Assembly: GCA_019424245.1 (NCBI GenBank)
Contig: JAHYZV010000016.1
Span: 1 to 12,247 of the forward strand
Direction of reading: 5' to 3'
Origin: Clostridiales bacterium
GTDB lineage: Bacteria > Bacillota > Clostridia > Lachnospirales > Lachnospiraceae
DNA: 12,247 nucleotides
Part shown: in pieces, positions 5,595-12,247 of the stretch
Numbering within the stretch: the first letter of the stretch is position 1
Layout of the letters: each line of letters opens with the position of its first letter
Notes under the pieces: generated by a model
What the model was told of the DNA's origin: nothing
Databases searched by the model: none
What the model saw: the letters and a program-made list of their open reading frames with translations, nothing else
Position numbers and translations under genes: made by a program

Positions 5595-7517
5595 TTAGAT
5601 ATCAAGATTTCTTACAAATCTGGCATTATTCTCAATAAATTCACGTCTTGGTTCTACCTTATCTCCCATAAGTGTTGAAAATGTAACATCAAGATCTGCC
5701 TCATCATCTTCCTTCATATCTACTCTTAAAAGTACTCTCTTATGTGGATCCATAGTTGTATCCCATAACTGCTCTGCATCCATCTCACCAAGACCCTTAT
5801 AACGCTGTACCTTGTTGTTCTGGTCTCTTCCGATTTCTGTCATAATCTGATTCAGTTCATCATCACTGTACGCATACCAAACCTTCTTGTTCTTCTCAAC
5901 CTTGTAAAGAGGTGGCTGTGCAAGGTATACGTGTCCCTGCTTTATAAGCTCTGGCATAAATCTGTAGAAGAATGTAAGAAGAAGTGTTGCAATATGTGCT
6001 CCATCAACATCGGCATCAGTCATGATTATTATCTTGTGATATCTTAACTTTTTAATATCAAAATCATCATGAATACCTGTACCAAATGCTGTAATCATAG
6101 CTTGTATTTCCTTGTTTCCAAGTATTCTGTCAAGTCTTGCCTTTTCTACATTAAGAATCTTGCCACGAAGTGGAAGAATAGCCTGAGTTGCACGGCTTCT
6201 TGCAGTTTTAGCTGAACCACCAGCTGAATCTCCCTCAACGATATAGATTTCACAATTCTCTGGATTCTTGTCTGTACAGTCAGCAAGCTTGCCTGGAAGC
6301 GATGTACTCTCAAGTGCTGTCTTTCTTCTTGTAAGATCTCTTGCCTTTCTTGCAGCCTCCCTTGCTCTTTGTGCAAGTAACGATTTCTCACATATAGCCT
6401 TTGCTACCGATGGATTCTGTTCAAGAAATATCTGAAGCTGTTCTGATACTATGCTGTCAACTGCACTTCTTGCTATAGTATTACCAAGCTTCTGCTTAGT
6501 CTGTCCTTCAAACTGGGGATCCTCTATCTTAACACTTACTATCGCTGTAAGTCCCTCTCTTATATCATCACCAGAAAGACTCTGCTCGCTCTCTTTAAGA
6601 ATTTTATTCTTTCTTGCGTAGTCATTGAATGTTTTAGTCATCGCATTTCTAAAACCAGCAAGATGTGTTCCACCCTCAGGAGTCTTTATATTGTTAACAA
6701 ATGAATCTACAACCTCATTAAAACCATCATTATGCTGGAAAGCTACTTCAACCTGTACGTTATCCTTGACACCTTCGCAGTATATTACCTGGCTGTAAAG
6801 TGGCTCCTTGCTCTTGTTTATATACTCAACGAATTCTCTTATACCGCCCTCATAATGGAATGTTTCTTCCTTTTCCTGACATTCTCTTAAGTCAGTAAGT
6901 ATAATCTTTATCCCTTTAGTAAGAAACGCCATCTCTCTTAATCTGTGTTTTAATATATCATACTCAAACACAGTTGTTTCCTGGAATATCTCCTTATCAG
7001 GAAGAAATGTTACCTTAGTTCCAGTTTCATCCGCCGGACAATCACCTACTGTCCTTAATTCATAACATACATTTCCTCTTTCATAACGCTGCTCATATAT
7101 ATGTCCATCTCTTTTAACTTCAACTTCCATCCACTCTGATAAAGCATTAACAACAGATGCACCTACACCGTGAAGTCCACCAGATACCTTGTATCCTCCA
7201 CCACCGAACTTACCACCTGCATGTAACATTGTATACACTACTTCAATGGCAGGCTTTCCGGTTTCGTGATTAATATCTACAGGTACTCCTCTTCCGTTAT
7301 CTGTTACAGTTATTGAGTTATCCTTATTGATGAATACCTTAATAACATTACAGTATCCTGCAAGTGCCTCATCAACCGCATTATCTACTATTTCATATAC
7401 AAGATGATGTAATCCTCTTCCAGATGTACTGCCTATATACATACCGGGTCTCTTTCTAACAGCTTCAAGACCCTTTAATATCTGAATCTGATCTCCACCA
7501 TAATTCTGCTCTGCCAT
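5595..7517 (-). CDS. gyrB: DNA gyrase subunit B
   Basis: GyrB supplies the ATPase of gyrase and part of its DNA-cleavage site. The 640 residues contain all expected parts. The GHKL ATPase has Glu42 and Asn46 in YEIVDNAVDEALAG, DNGRGVPV (73-80) and GLHGVGASVVNALS (114-127). The transducer has the QTK loop with Lys341. The TOPRIM metal site shows EGDSAGGSAK (428-437) and DADVDG (501-506), and the C-terminal block is QRYKGLGEMDAEQLW (571-585). Length is close to the B. subtilis protein, and there is no enterobacterial-type insertion in the TOPRIM region. The ATG is one base after the recF stop (TAA-T-ATG) and its GAGG Shine-Dalgarno site lies within the last recF codons, so translation is probably coupled to recF. 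gyrA follows in the same direction. Confidence 0.98.
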   Translation of the reverse strand: MAEQNYGGDQIQILKGLEAVRKRPGMYIGSTSGRGLHHLVYEIVDNAVDEALAGYCNVIKVFINKDNSITVTDNGRGVPVDINHETGKPAIEVVYTMLHAGGKFGGGGYKVSGGLHGVGASVVNALSEWMEVEVKRDGHIYEQRYERGNVCYELRTVGDCPADETGTKVTFLPDKEIFQETTVFEYDILKHRLREMAFLTKGIKIILTDLRECQEKEETFHYEGGIREFVEYINKSKEPLYSQVIYCEGVKDNVQVEVAFQHNDGFNEVVDSFVNNIKTPEGGTHLAGFRNAMTKTFNDYARKNKILKESEQSLSGDDIREGLTAIVSVKIEDPQFEGQTKQKLGNTIARSAVDSIVSEQLQIFLEQNPSVAKAICEKSLLAQRAREAARKARDLTRRKTALESTSLPGKLADCTDKNPENCEIYIVEGDSAGGSAKTARSRATQAILPLRGKILNVEKARLDRILGNKEIQAMITAFGTGIHDDFDIKKLRYHKIIIMTDADVDGAHIATLLLTFFYRFMPELIKQGHVYLAQPPLYKVEKNKKVWYAYSDDELNQIMTEIGRDQNNKVQRYKGLGEMDAEQLWDTTMDPHKRVLLRVDMKEDDEADLDVTFSTLMGDKVEPRREFIENNARFVRNLDI

Positions 7518-7518
7518 A

Positions 7519-8637
7519 TTACCTCATTTCTGCGGTACCATCACCGCATTGTACGTGACTTACTGTTCCATTAGTTACTTTAAAAACTTTATTAATATTT
7601 ATTCTGTTATTAATAAATTCATCTAAACCTGTACACGTGATAATCGTCTGTATATCACCTATACTGTTAAGCAGATAATTCTGCCTGTTACTGTCAAGCT
7701 CTGACAGCACATCATCCAAAAGAAGAATAGGATTATCTTTAGTAAGCTTCTTTACAAGTTCAATCTCTGACAGCTTAAGTGACAATGCTGTTGTCCTCTG
7801 CTGTCCCTGGGATCCATACTTTCTTACATCTTGTCCATTGATATAAAAAACAAGATCATCCTTATGTGGTCCAATTCCTGTACTTTTATACCTTATATCC
7901 TTATCTCTTGATGCACTTACCATATCTTCAAGCCTTTCGGCCGTCGTATATGGGGCATACTCAACTACAAGCTTTTCTTTACTTCCTGTAAGATTAGAGT
8001 GAATACTGCTTATTATATCATTAAGCTCTTCAACAAACTTAATTCTTCCATCGATTATGCTTCTTCCATAATGCACAAGCTGCATATCCCATATATCAAG
8101 AGTTGATAAAAGTTCATCTGTCATGTTAAATGACAATTCTTTTAGCAGCTTATTACGCTGAACCAGCACTTTATTATAATTAACAAGATTGCTTAGATAT
8201 ATCTTATTAAGCTGGCTTAGCTCCATATCCATAAATCTTCTTCTCTCTGAAGGACCATTTTTTATAATATTAAGATCTTCTGGTGAGAAAAGCACTATCT
8301 GTATTATACCAAACAGGTCAACTGCCTTTTTGATTGGTATTCCATTTATTGCTATACCTTTGGCTTTGTTTCCCTTAAGATGCATATCGATACGATAGTT
8401 TATGTTATTTTTTACCACGTTGGCTTTTATATGTGATTCTGACTCTCCGAATCTTATCATTTCTTTGTCTTTACTGCCACGATGTGACCTTGAGGTGGCA
8501 CACATATATATAGACTCAAGTATATTAGTCTTTCCCTGTGCATTGTCACCATATATAATATTGACATTTTTATCGAAATTCATATCAAGAATATCATAAT
8601 TACGATAATTCTTTAAATCTAGAGAATCAATAACCAC
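7519..8637 (-). CDS. recF: DNA replication and repair protein RecF (GTG start)
   Basis: RecF is an SMC-like ATPase that, with RecO and RecR, helps load RecA at single-strand gaps and stalled forks. Using the GTG at 8635-8637 the protein has 372 residues. It shows Walker A GDNAQGKT (30-37), the ABC signature YGSQGQQRT (274-282) and Walker B ILLLDDVLSELD (304-315). An in-frame ATG at 8650-8652 would add five residues but has no Shine-Dalgarno site. The GTG is preceded by AGGTGA (8642-8647) at suitable spacing and aligns with the first residue of B. subtilis RecF before the conserved L-x-L-x-x-YRNYD segment. The gene overlaps no neighbour; it lies 81 bp after the S4-domain gene and one base before gyrB. 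A 7-bp stem-loop (8665-8701) precedes it. Confidence 0.96.
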   Translation of the reverse strand: MVIDSLDLKNYRNYDILDMNFDKNVNIIYGDNAQGKTNILESIYMCATSRSHRGSKDKEMIRFGESESHIKANVVKNNINYRIDMHLKGNKAKGIAINGIPIKKAVDLFGIIQIVLFSPEDLNIIKNGPSERRRFMDMELSQLNKIYLSNLVNYNKVLVQRNKLLKELSFNMTDELLSTLDIWDMQLVHYGRSIIDGRIKFVEELNDIISSIHSNLTGSKEKLVVEYAPYTTAERLEDMVSASRDKDIRYKSTGIGPHKDDLVFYINGQDVRKYGSQGQQRTTALSLKLSEIELVKKLTKDNPILLLDDVLSELDSNRQNYLLNSIGDIQTIITCTGLDEFINNRININKVFKVTNGTVSHVQCGDGTAEMR

Positions 8638-8664
8638 TGTTTCACCTGCCATAATTTGTTATTG

Positions 8665-8701
8665 TTCAGAGCCATATATAGCATATCAGCTTGTCTCTGA
8701 A
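8665..8701 (-). other. Stem-loop before recF
   Basis: TTCAGAG (8665-8671) pairs with CTCTGAA (8695-8701) around a 23-base loop that contains a smaller AGC/GCT stem. It sits in the 81-bp gap between the S4-domain gene and recF, upstream of the recF Shine-Dalgarno site. No U-tract follows, so it is more likely an mRNA structure than a terminator. Confidence 0.35.
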
Positions 8702-8718
8702 TATTTTACTTGCTGTTA

Positions 8719-8934
8719 TCAGCGCTTAATAATAAGCTTATTGCCGTTGAATTCTACAACTTCTCCACCAACAAGTTTTTTTCCGCGTTGTTTTTCCACA
8801 ACTCCATTGACTTTTACAAGTCCACTCTGGATAACTTCCTTAGCTTCCACTCCTGATTCAACGAATCCAACAGCTTTAACAGCCTGACCTAACTTGATGA
8901 AGTCATCACCTTTTCTAATAGTTAATTCTTCCAT
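8719..8934 (-). CDS. yaaA: S4-domain RNA-binding protein, YaaA/RlbA type
   Basis: A 71-residue protein that is essentially one S4 RNA-binding domain, the small protein conserved between dnaN and recF in Firmicutes (B. subtilis YaaA, also called RlbA). The S4 core is visible as LGQAVKAVGFVESGVEAKEVIQSGLVKVNG with RGKKLVGGEVVEF behind it. The family is thought to act on ribosomal RNA or ribosome assembly; nothing in this sequence refines that. I start it at the ATG at 8932-8934 (MEELTIRKG), with GAGG six bases upstream. The ATG four codons earlier overlaps that Shine-Dalgarno site. The resulting length equals that of B. subtilis YaaA. It lies 125 bp after dnaN. Confidence 0.92.
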   Translation of the reverse strand: MEELTIRKGDDFIKLGQAVKAVGFVESGVEAKEVIQSGLVKVNGVVEKQRGKKLVGGEVVEFNGNKLIIKR

Positions 8935-9059
8935 GATAATCCTCATTTCTGATATTTTATCTAAAATCTAAACATATACCTGAACTCATATACAACTTTT
9001 TATAATAAATTTAATATTGCCTTATAACTTAACAAACGGCATAATCATAAACATTATAT

Positions 9060-10163
9060 TTAAGCTGTAAAATTAACAGGAAGTATAAGATATATATATG
9101 ACTGGTTAGCATCTCTTATAAAACAAGGTGCCTTAGGGTTAACAAGATATATATCTACTGTTTCATCGTCAATAACTTTTAATGCATCCATAAGGAACTT
9201 AGGGTTAAAGCCAATCATAAGATCCTTACCCTCTTTTTTAATATCTATATTTTCGTTAGACTTTCCCTTTAATGAATTAACATTAACTTCAAGTGAACCA
9301 TCTGTAATATTAATAATAATTGGTTTCTTTTCGCTCTCAGTAATAAGAAGATTAGCTCTGTCTATAGAATCTATAAATTCTTTTTTATTAATAACAACTT
9401 TTGTTTCATAATCACTTGACAACATCTGGCTTATTTTGAAGTATTCACCTTCAATAAGTCTTGAAACTACAATAGTATTATCGAACTCAAATAAAATATG
9501 ATTATTAGTAAAGTATACATTAACCATATTTTCTGCATCAGTAGATAATATCTTACTTATCTCCTGTAATGTTTTTCCAGGTACTACTACCTTAACATCA
9601 TCAGCTCTTCCTTCAAGTGCAATGTTTCTTATAGCAATTCTATGTCCATCAAGACCTACAACCTTAAGAGTATTTTCGGATACTTCAAAAAGTTCACCTG
9701 TCATCATTTTATTGTTATCGTTAGGTGCTGTAGAGAAAATAGTCTGGTTGATTATTTCCTTAAGTTTAAACTGGGAAATAGTGATCATTTTATCTTTGTC
9801 TATTATAGGTAAGTAAGAAAAATCATCTCCAGATTTACCAGCAATGTTAATTTTACTGTTTTCACATGTAATTAAAGATGTATAGTTGGAATCTGTAGTA
9901 ATAGTTACTTCACTGTCTGGCAGCTTTCTTACTATTTCGGAAAAAAGCTTTGCTTCAATAGCAACCTTACCTTTTTCAAGTATCTCACCATCAACGATAG
10001 TTTCAATACCGAGTTCCATATCATTACCTGTAAACTTAATAACATTAGTAGTAGCATCTATTAAGATACATTCAAGAATATTCATAGTGGTACGTACTGG
10101 TACCGCTTTCATAACAATACCAACGGCTTTATTAAGTTCACTTTTTGAGAATACAAGTTTCAT
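9060..10163 (-). CDS. dnaN: DNA polymerase III sliding clamp, beta subunit
   Basis: DnaN forms the ring-shaped dimer that tethers the replicative polymerase to DNA and docks other replication and repair proteins. The 367 residues match the family length and cover three repeated clamp domains: N-terminal MKLVFSKSELNKAV, central ISQFKLKEIINQTIFSTAPNDN region, and C-terminal KKEFIDSIDRANLL onward. The end, YIYLILPVNFTA, is the usual clamp C-terminal strand with a somewhat unusual last four residues. The ATG has AAAGGAG (10176-10182) 12 bases upstream, a slightly long spacing. It lies 363 bp downstream of dnaA, across an origin element, and leads the clamp/S4/recF/gyrase cluster. A candidate promoter (10238-10265) would let it be transcribed apart from dnaA. 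Confidence 0.98.
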   Translation of the reverse strand: MKLVFSKSELNKAVGIVMKAVPVRTTMNILECILIDATTNVIKFTGNDMELGIETIVDGEILEKGKVAIEAKLFSEIVRKLPDSEVTITTDSNYTSLITCENSKINIAGKSGDDFSYLPIIDKDKMITISQFKLKEIINQTIFSTAPNDNNKMMTGELFEVSENTLKVVGLDGHRIAIRNIALEGRADDVKVVVPGKTLQEISKILSTDAENMVNVYFTNNHILFEFDNTIVVSRLIEGEYFKISQMLSSDYETKVVINKKEFIDSIDRANLLITESEKKPIIINITDGSLEVNVNSLKGKSNENIDIKKEGKDLMIGFNPKFLMDALKVIDDETVDIYLVNPKAPCFIRDANQSYIYLILPVNFTA

Positions 10164-10208
10164 AATTGTTCAAAACTCCTTTCGGTGTGAGGAAACCTTC
10201 CCCAGACA

Positions 10209-10273
10209 CATATATATATAAATATAATTCAGTAGTAGTTATAGTAGGGGCTGTTAATATGTTAAAAACCCCT
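10209..10273 (-). other. Candidate origin unwinding element: GC patch, DnaA-trio-like CTA repeats, TA-rich tract
   Basis: Read on the minus strand (away from dnaA), a GCCCC patch (10247-10251) is followed by CTA-CTA-TAA-CTA-CTA-CTG (10230-10247). This is the triplet pattern of DnaA-trios described in B. subtilis. A TA-rich tract (10209-10229) follows and could be the melted region. Weak TTAACA-ending DnaA-box-like sites lie just before the GC patch; strong boxes are 90 bp or more away. AGGGG and CCCCT also bracket the weak sites as a 5-bp inverted repeat. The match is by pattern only. Confidence 0.45.
10238..10265 (-). promoter_or_regulatory. Candidate dnaN promoter
   Basis: On the minus strand TTAACA (10260-10265) and TATAAC (10238-10243) are each one base from the sigma-A consensus and lie 16 bp apart, predicting a start near 10231. 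It coincides with the candidate unwinding element, so one or both readings may be right. An open promoter here would also help melt the adjacent TA-rich DNA. Confidence 0.4.
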
Positions 10274-10356
10274 GCCAATCTAGTAAATATCAGCGTTTGG
10301 CAAAAGGATAAGCCAGTTAAAACGGACTGAGTATACTGTTAAAAAAACAAAAATTA

Positions 10357-10524
10357 TGTTGATAAAAAAATCTAAACAAAAATTGAAAAAAAAGTTATAA
10401 ATTAACATCAACATAAAAAGCACATATTATAAACAGGTTATAACAAATACCATGTGGAAAAATCCACAATCTGTTGATAACTTTGTGGATAACTGTTTAT
10501 AACACAGTTAATAATTGTTAATAA
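10357..10524 (-). other. oriC half 2: DnaA-box cluster between dnaA and dnaN
   Basis: On the minus strand there is a perfect TTATCCACA (10484-10492) and TTATCAACA at 10472-10480 and 10357-10365. Weaker forms are TTATAAACA (10494-10502) and TTATTAACA (10516-10524). All point toward dnaN, and the four nearest dnaA are 10-22 bp apart, roughly in helical phase. Next to them TGTGGA (10453-10458) and TCCACA (10463-10468) form an inverted pair of partial boxes. The rest of the gap is AT-rich. Boxes on both sides of dnaA match the bipartite origins of Firmicutes. Confidence 0.8.
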
Positions 10525-10526
10525 CA

Positions 10527-11906
10527 TCATGAAGGATTGATCTTTTTGATGATAATATCAATAGTATTGCGTACTGATTCGTTCTGGACAACTTCTTTGG
10601 CAATCTTTTCAGCTCCGTGGATAACTGTTGTATGATCTCTGTTACCTAAAGCTTTACCTACGGCCTGAAGAGGGGCTGTTGTCATCTGACGGCATAGATA
10701 CATGGCAATTTGTCTTGGATGTACTATGTTTGCATTACGCTTAGATGATATTATGTCATCGTATTTAACATTAAAGTGATCTGCCACCGTCTGTATAATA
10801 AGCTCAGGTGTGATTTCTTTTTTAGAATCAGGAGATATAAGATCTTTTAATGTCTGTTCAGCGAATTCTACAGTAATAGGTGTATGCGATAACTTTGAAA
10901 ATGCAGATAACTTTGTAAGTGCACCCTCAAGCTCTCTTATACTTGACTTTATATGTGTTGCCACGTAATCCTGTACATCATATGGAATATCAAGTGATGA
11001 TAATTCGGCTTTTCTTTTTATAATAGCCATCTTAGTTTCGTATGTAGGAATCTGGATATCAACAGGAAGTCCCATCTCGAATCTTGTTCTTAGACGTTCC
11101 GAAAGAGTTTCCATTTCCTTAGGTGGCTTATCAGAAGATATAACAATCTGCTTTCTATCCTGATATAAAGAGTTAAAGGTATGGAAGAACTCTTCCTGTG
11201 TAGATTCCTTACCTATAATAAACTGTATATCATCAATAAGAAGCACATCAATGTTACGGTAACGGTTTCTGAAAGCAGCATTGCCTTTTTCAGCATTTTC
11301 TTTATTACGGATGGCATCTATAAGCTCATTGGTGAAAGTTTCACTTGTTACATACAATACCTTTTTATTAGGATTGTTTTCGATAATAAAATGTGCAATA
11401 GCCTGCATAAGATGAGTCTTGCCAAGTCCAACACCACCATATATAAAAAGTGGGTTATATACTTCGCCTGGCGATTCGGCAACAGCTACAGAGGCTGCAT
11501 GTGCAAGGCTGTTATTGTTACCAACGACAAATGTGTCGAATGTATAATTGGGATTAAGATTAAGGGAAAGATTGTTAGAATTGTTATTATCTTTCTTAGG
11601 CTCATCTTTTTTAATCTTTTCTTTTTTAATCTTTTCCTCATGTTCAAGGTCTTCATCGGATATAAGACGAATCGTGTATTTATCATCCATAACCTCACAG
11701 ACAGTTATTTCAAGAAATTCACGATATTTCTTTTCTATGAGGGATACACCCATACGGCCCTTAGATACTAATAAGGTAATTACGTTATCATCTACTGAAT
11801 ATATCTTAAGGGGTTTAATAAATGTATTAAAGGAAATATCCTGTATGTCGTATTCCTCTTTAAATATTTGAAGGATTCTATCCCAGCTGTTAATTAATTC
11901 TTCCAT
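10527..11906 (-). CDS. dnaA: Chromosomal replication initiator protein DnaA
   Basis: DnaA binds the 9-bp boxes on both sides of its own gene, oligomerises with ATP, melts the origin and recruits the helicase. With the ATG at 11904-11906 (MEELINSWDRIL) it has 459 residues. The parts are: N-terminal domain I to about 85; a Lys/Asn-rich linker (about 90-120); the AAA+ domain with Walker A GGVGLGKT (157-164) and Walker B VLLIDDIQF (221-229); and the C-terminal DNA-binding domain with PRQIAMYL (397-404) and RDHTTVIHG (423-431). The signature reads LGNRDHTTV where many DnaAs have FGGRDHTTV. An open frame extends 21 codons upstream, but that extension has no homology-like sequence, and an AAAGG Shine-Dalgarno site lies eight bases before the chosen start. 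Nearby DnaA boxes at 11971-12001 suggest autoregulation. I could not place the promoter with confidence. Confidence 0.98.
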   Translation of the reverse strand: MEELINSWDRILQIFKEEYDIQDISFNTFIKPLKIYSVDDNVITLLVSKGRMGVSLIEKKYREFLEITVCEVMDDKYTIRLISDEDLEHEEKIKKEKIKKDEPKKDNNNSNNLSLNLNPNYTFDTFVVGNNNSLAHAASVAVAESPGEVYNPLFIYGGVGLGKTHLMQAIAHFIIENNPNKKVLYVTSETFTNELIDAIRNKENAEKGNAAFRNRYRNIDVLLIDDIQFIIGKESTQEEFFHTFNSLYQDRKQIVISSDKPPKEMETLSERLRTRFEMGLPVDIQIPTYETKMAIIKRKAELSSLDIPYDVQDYVATHIKSSIRELEGALTKLSAFSKLSHTPITVEFAEQTLKDLISPDSKKEITPELIIQTVADHFNVKYDDIISSKRNANIVHPRQIAMYLCRQMTTAPLQAVGKALGNRDHTTVIHGAEKIAKEVVQNESVRNTIDIIIKKINPS

Positions 11907-11970
11907 AATAATTGCCTTTCTGGCTGTATTAGAATGATAAAAAAACATTCCTTTATAATCATAAAGCATT

Positions 11971-12050
11971 TGTGGATTTTTTTCAATAAAATTGTGGATA
12001 ACTTAAAAAATCTTTAAAAAATTCCGTGTTATACAAAATTGTGTTGATAA
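11971..12050 (-). other. DnaA boxes close to the dnaA start
   Basis: On the minus strand, a perfect TTATCCACA lies at 11993-12001, TTATCAACA at 12042-12050, and a weaker AAATCCACA at 11971-11979. All share one orientation. They lie in the leader or promoter area of dnaA and are well placed both for origin function and for repression of dnaA by its product. Confidence 0.75.
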
Positions 12051-12071
12051 TATATAAACAAAAAAAACATA

Positions 12072-12091
12072 GGAAAATAGCGGAAAATAGC
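12072..12091. repeat. Tandem 10-bp repeat in oriC
   Basis: GGAAAATAGC is repeated twice head to tail without a gap (12072-12081, 12082-12091) within a very A-rich stretch between the two DnaA-box groups upstream of dnaA. The unit length is close to one helical turn. It may be part of the AT-rich unwinding region or a protein site. Confidence 0.6.
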
Positions 12092-12127
12092 AAAAAAACA
12101 CACATTTAATCACAAAAAAAAGAAAAG

Positions 12128-12190
12128 TTATGCACAAGTTATGCACATGTTGTGCATAACTCTGTATAAGGTGTGGATAGATGTGAATAT
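12128..12190. other. oriC half 1: main DnaA-box cluster upstream of dnaA
   Basis: TTATGCACA occurs on the plus strand at 12128-12136 and 12139-12147 (11 bp apart). It occurs on the minus strand at 12151-12159 (plus reading TGTGCATAA). One-mismatch boxes follow at 12172-12180 (TGTGGATAG) and 12182-12190 (TGTGAATAT). The second and third boxes form a perfect inverted repeat, arm AGTTATGCACA, around three bases (12137-12161). The density of five sites in 63 bp marks this as the principal initiator binding site. Confidence 0.85.
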
Positions 12191-12247
12191 GATTGTTTAA
12201 TTGAATATTAGTTGGTGACGAACGGACGACAAATATAAGCTACAGGC
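12191..12247 (+). promoter_or_regulatory. Possible divergent promoter at the right edge
   Basis: On the plus strand TTGGTG (12212-12217) and TATAAG (12234-12239) are 16 bp apart. In most Firmicutes rpmH lies divergently beyond dnaA, so this could be its promoter. The -35 is poor and the gene is outside the window. A minus-strand reading (TTGTCG with TAATAT) could instead serve dnaA. Neither is firm. Confidence 0.22.

Noticed and set aside
11907..11969. N-terminal 21-codon extension of dnaA
   Set aside because: It lacks a Shine-Dalgarno site, does not resemble DnaA domain I and reaches DnaA-box DNA; the internal ATG has AAAGG and the expected N-terminus.
1..12247. CRISPR array, insertion sequence, prophage, toxin-antitoxin or defence genes
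   Set aside because: No spaced repeat array, transposase, integrase or small paired genes are present; the coding content is conserved core genes.

Overview
This window is the replication-origin region of a low-G+C Gram-positive chromosome, most likely a clostridium of the Lachnospiraceae type. That assignment is inferred from the gene order (dnaA, dnaN, yaaA-type S4 protein, recF, gyrB, gyrA), the AT-rich code with frequent ATA codons, Firmicutes-type Shine-Dalgarno sites and a two-subunit anaerobic class I fumarate hydratase next to gyrA. All recognised genes, including the single tRNA, lie on the minus strand and run away from the origin at the right edge.

Layout from right to left: 11907-12247 is the dnaA-upstream half of oriC, with DnaA boxes on both strands; dnaA is 10527-11906. 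The 363-bp dnaA-dnaN gap is a second box cluster. It ends in a GC patch, a run of CTA triplets and a TA-rich tract, which resembles a bacterial unwinding element. Then follow dnaN (9060-10163), the S4-domain gene (8719-8934), recF (7519-8637), gyrB (5595-7517) and gyrA (2912-5533), closed by a GC-rich hairpin at 2869-2905. These genes probably form one replication/repair/supercoiling transcription unit, possibly with internal promoters; recF and gyrB are one base apart and look translationally coupled.

Next come fumA (1931-2773) and fumB (1135-1686), the two subunits of one [4Fe-4S] fumarase. They are separated by 244 bp packed with hairpins and tandem repeats, and an identical 28-bp palindromic element lies on each side of fumB. 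A tRNA-Ser(GCU) with its own promoter and terminator occupies 784-1019.

The left 780 bp carry no convincing gene. They are very AT-rich and hold two identical 12-bp palindromes. At the left edge there is a strong minus-strand promoter preceded by A/T tracts, pointing out of the window, perhaps toward an rRNA or other stable-RNA operon.

Four starts were moved inward from the longest reading frame because a Shine-Dalgarno site and family length agree on the shorter form: dnaA, the S4 gene, recF (GTG start) and fumA. I see no mobile element, CRISPR array, defence system or undescribed multi-gene system. The points worth a second look are non-coding: origin architecture, the fumB-flanking repeats and several operator-like palindromes.
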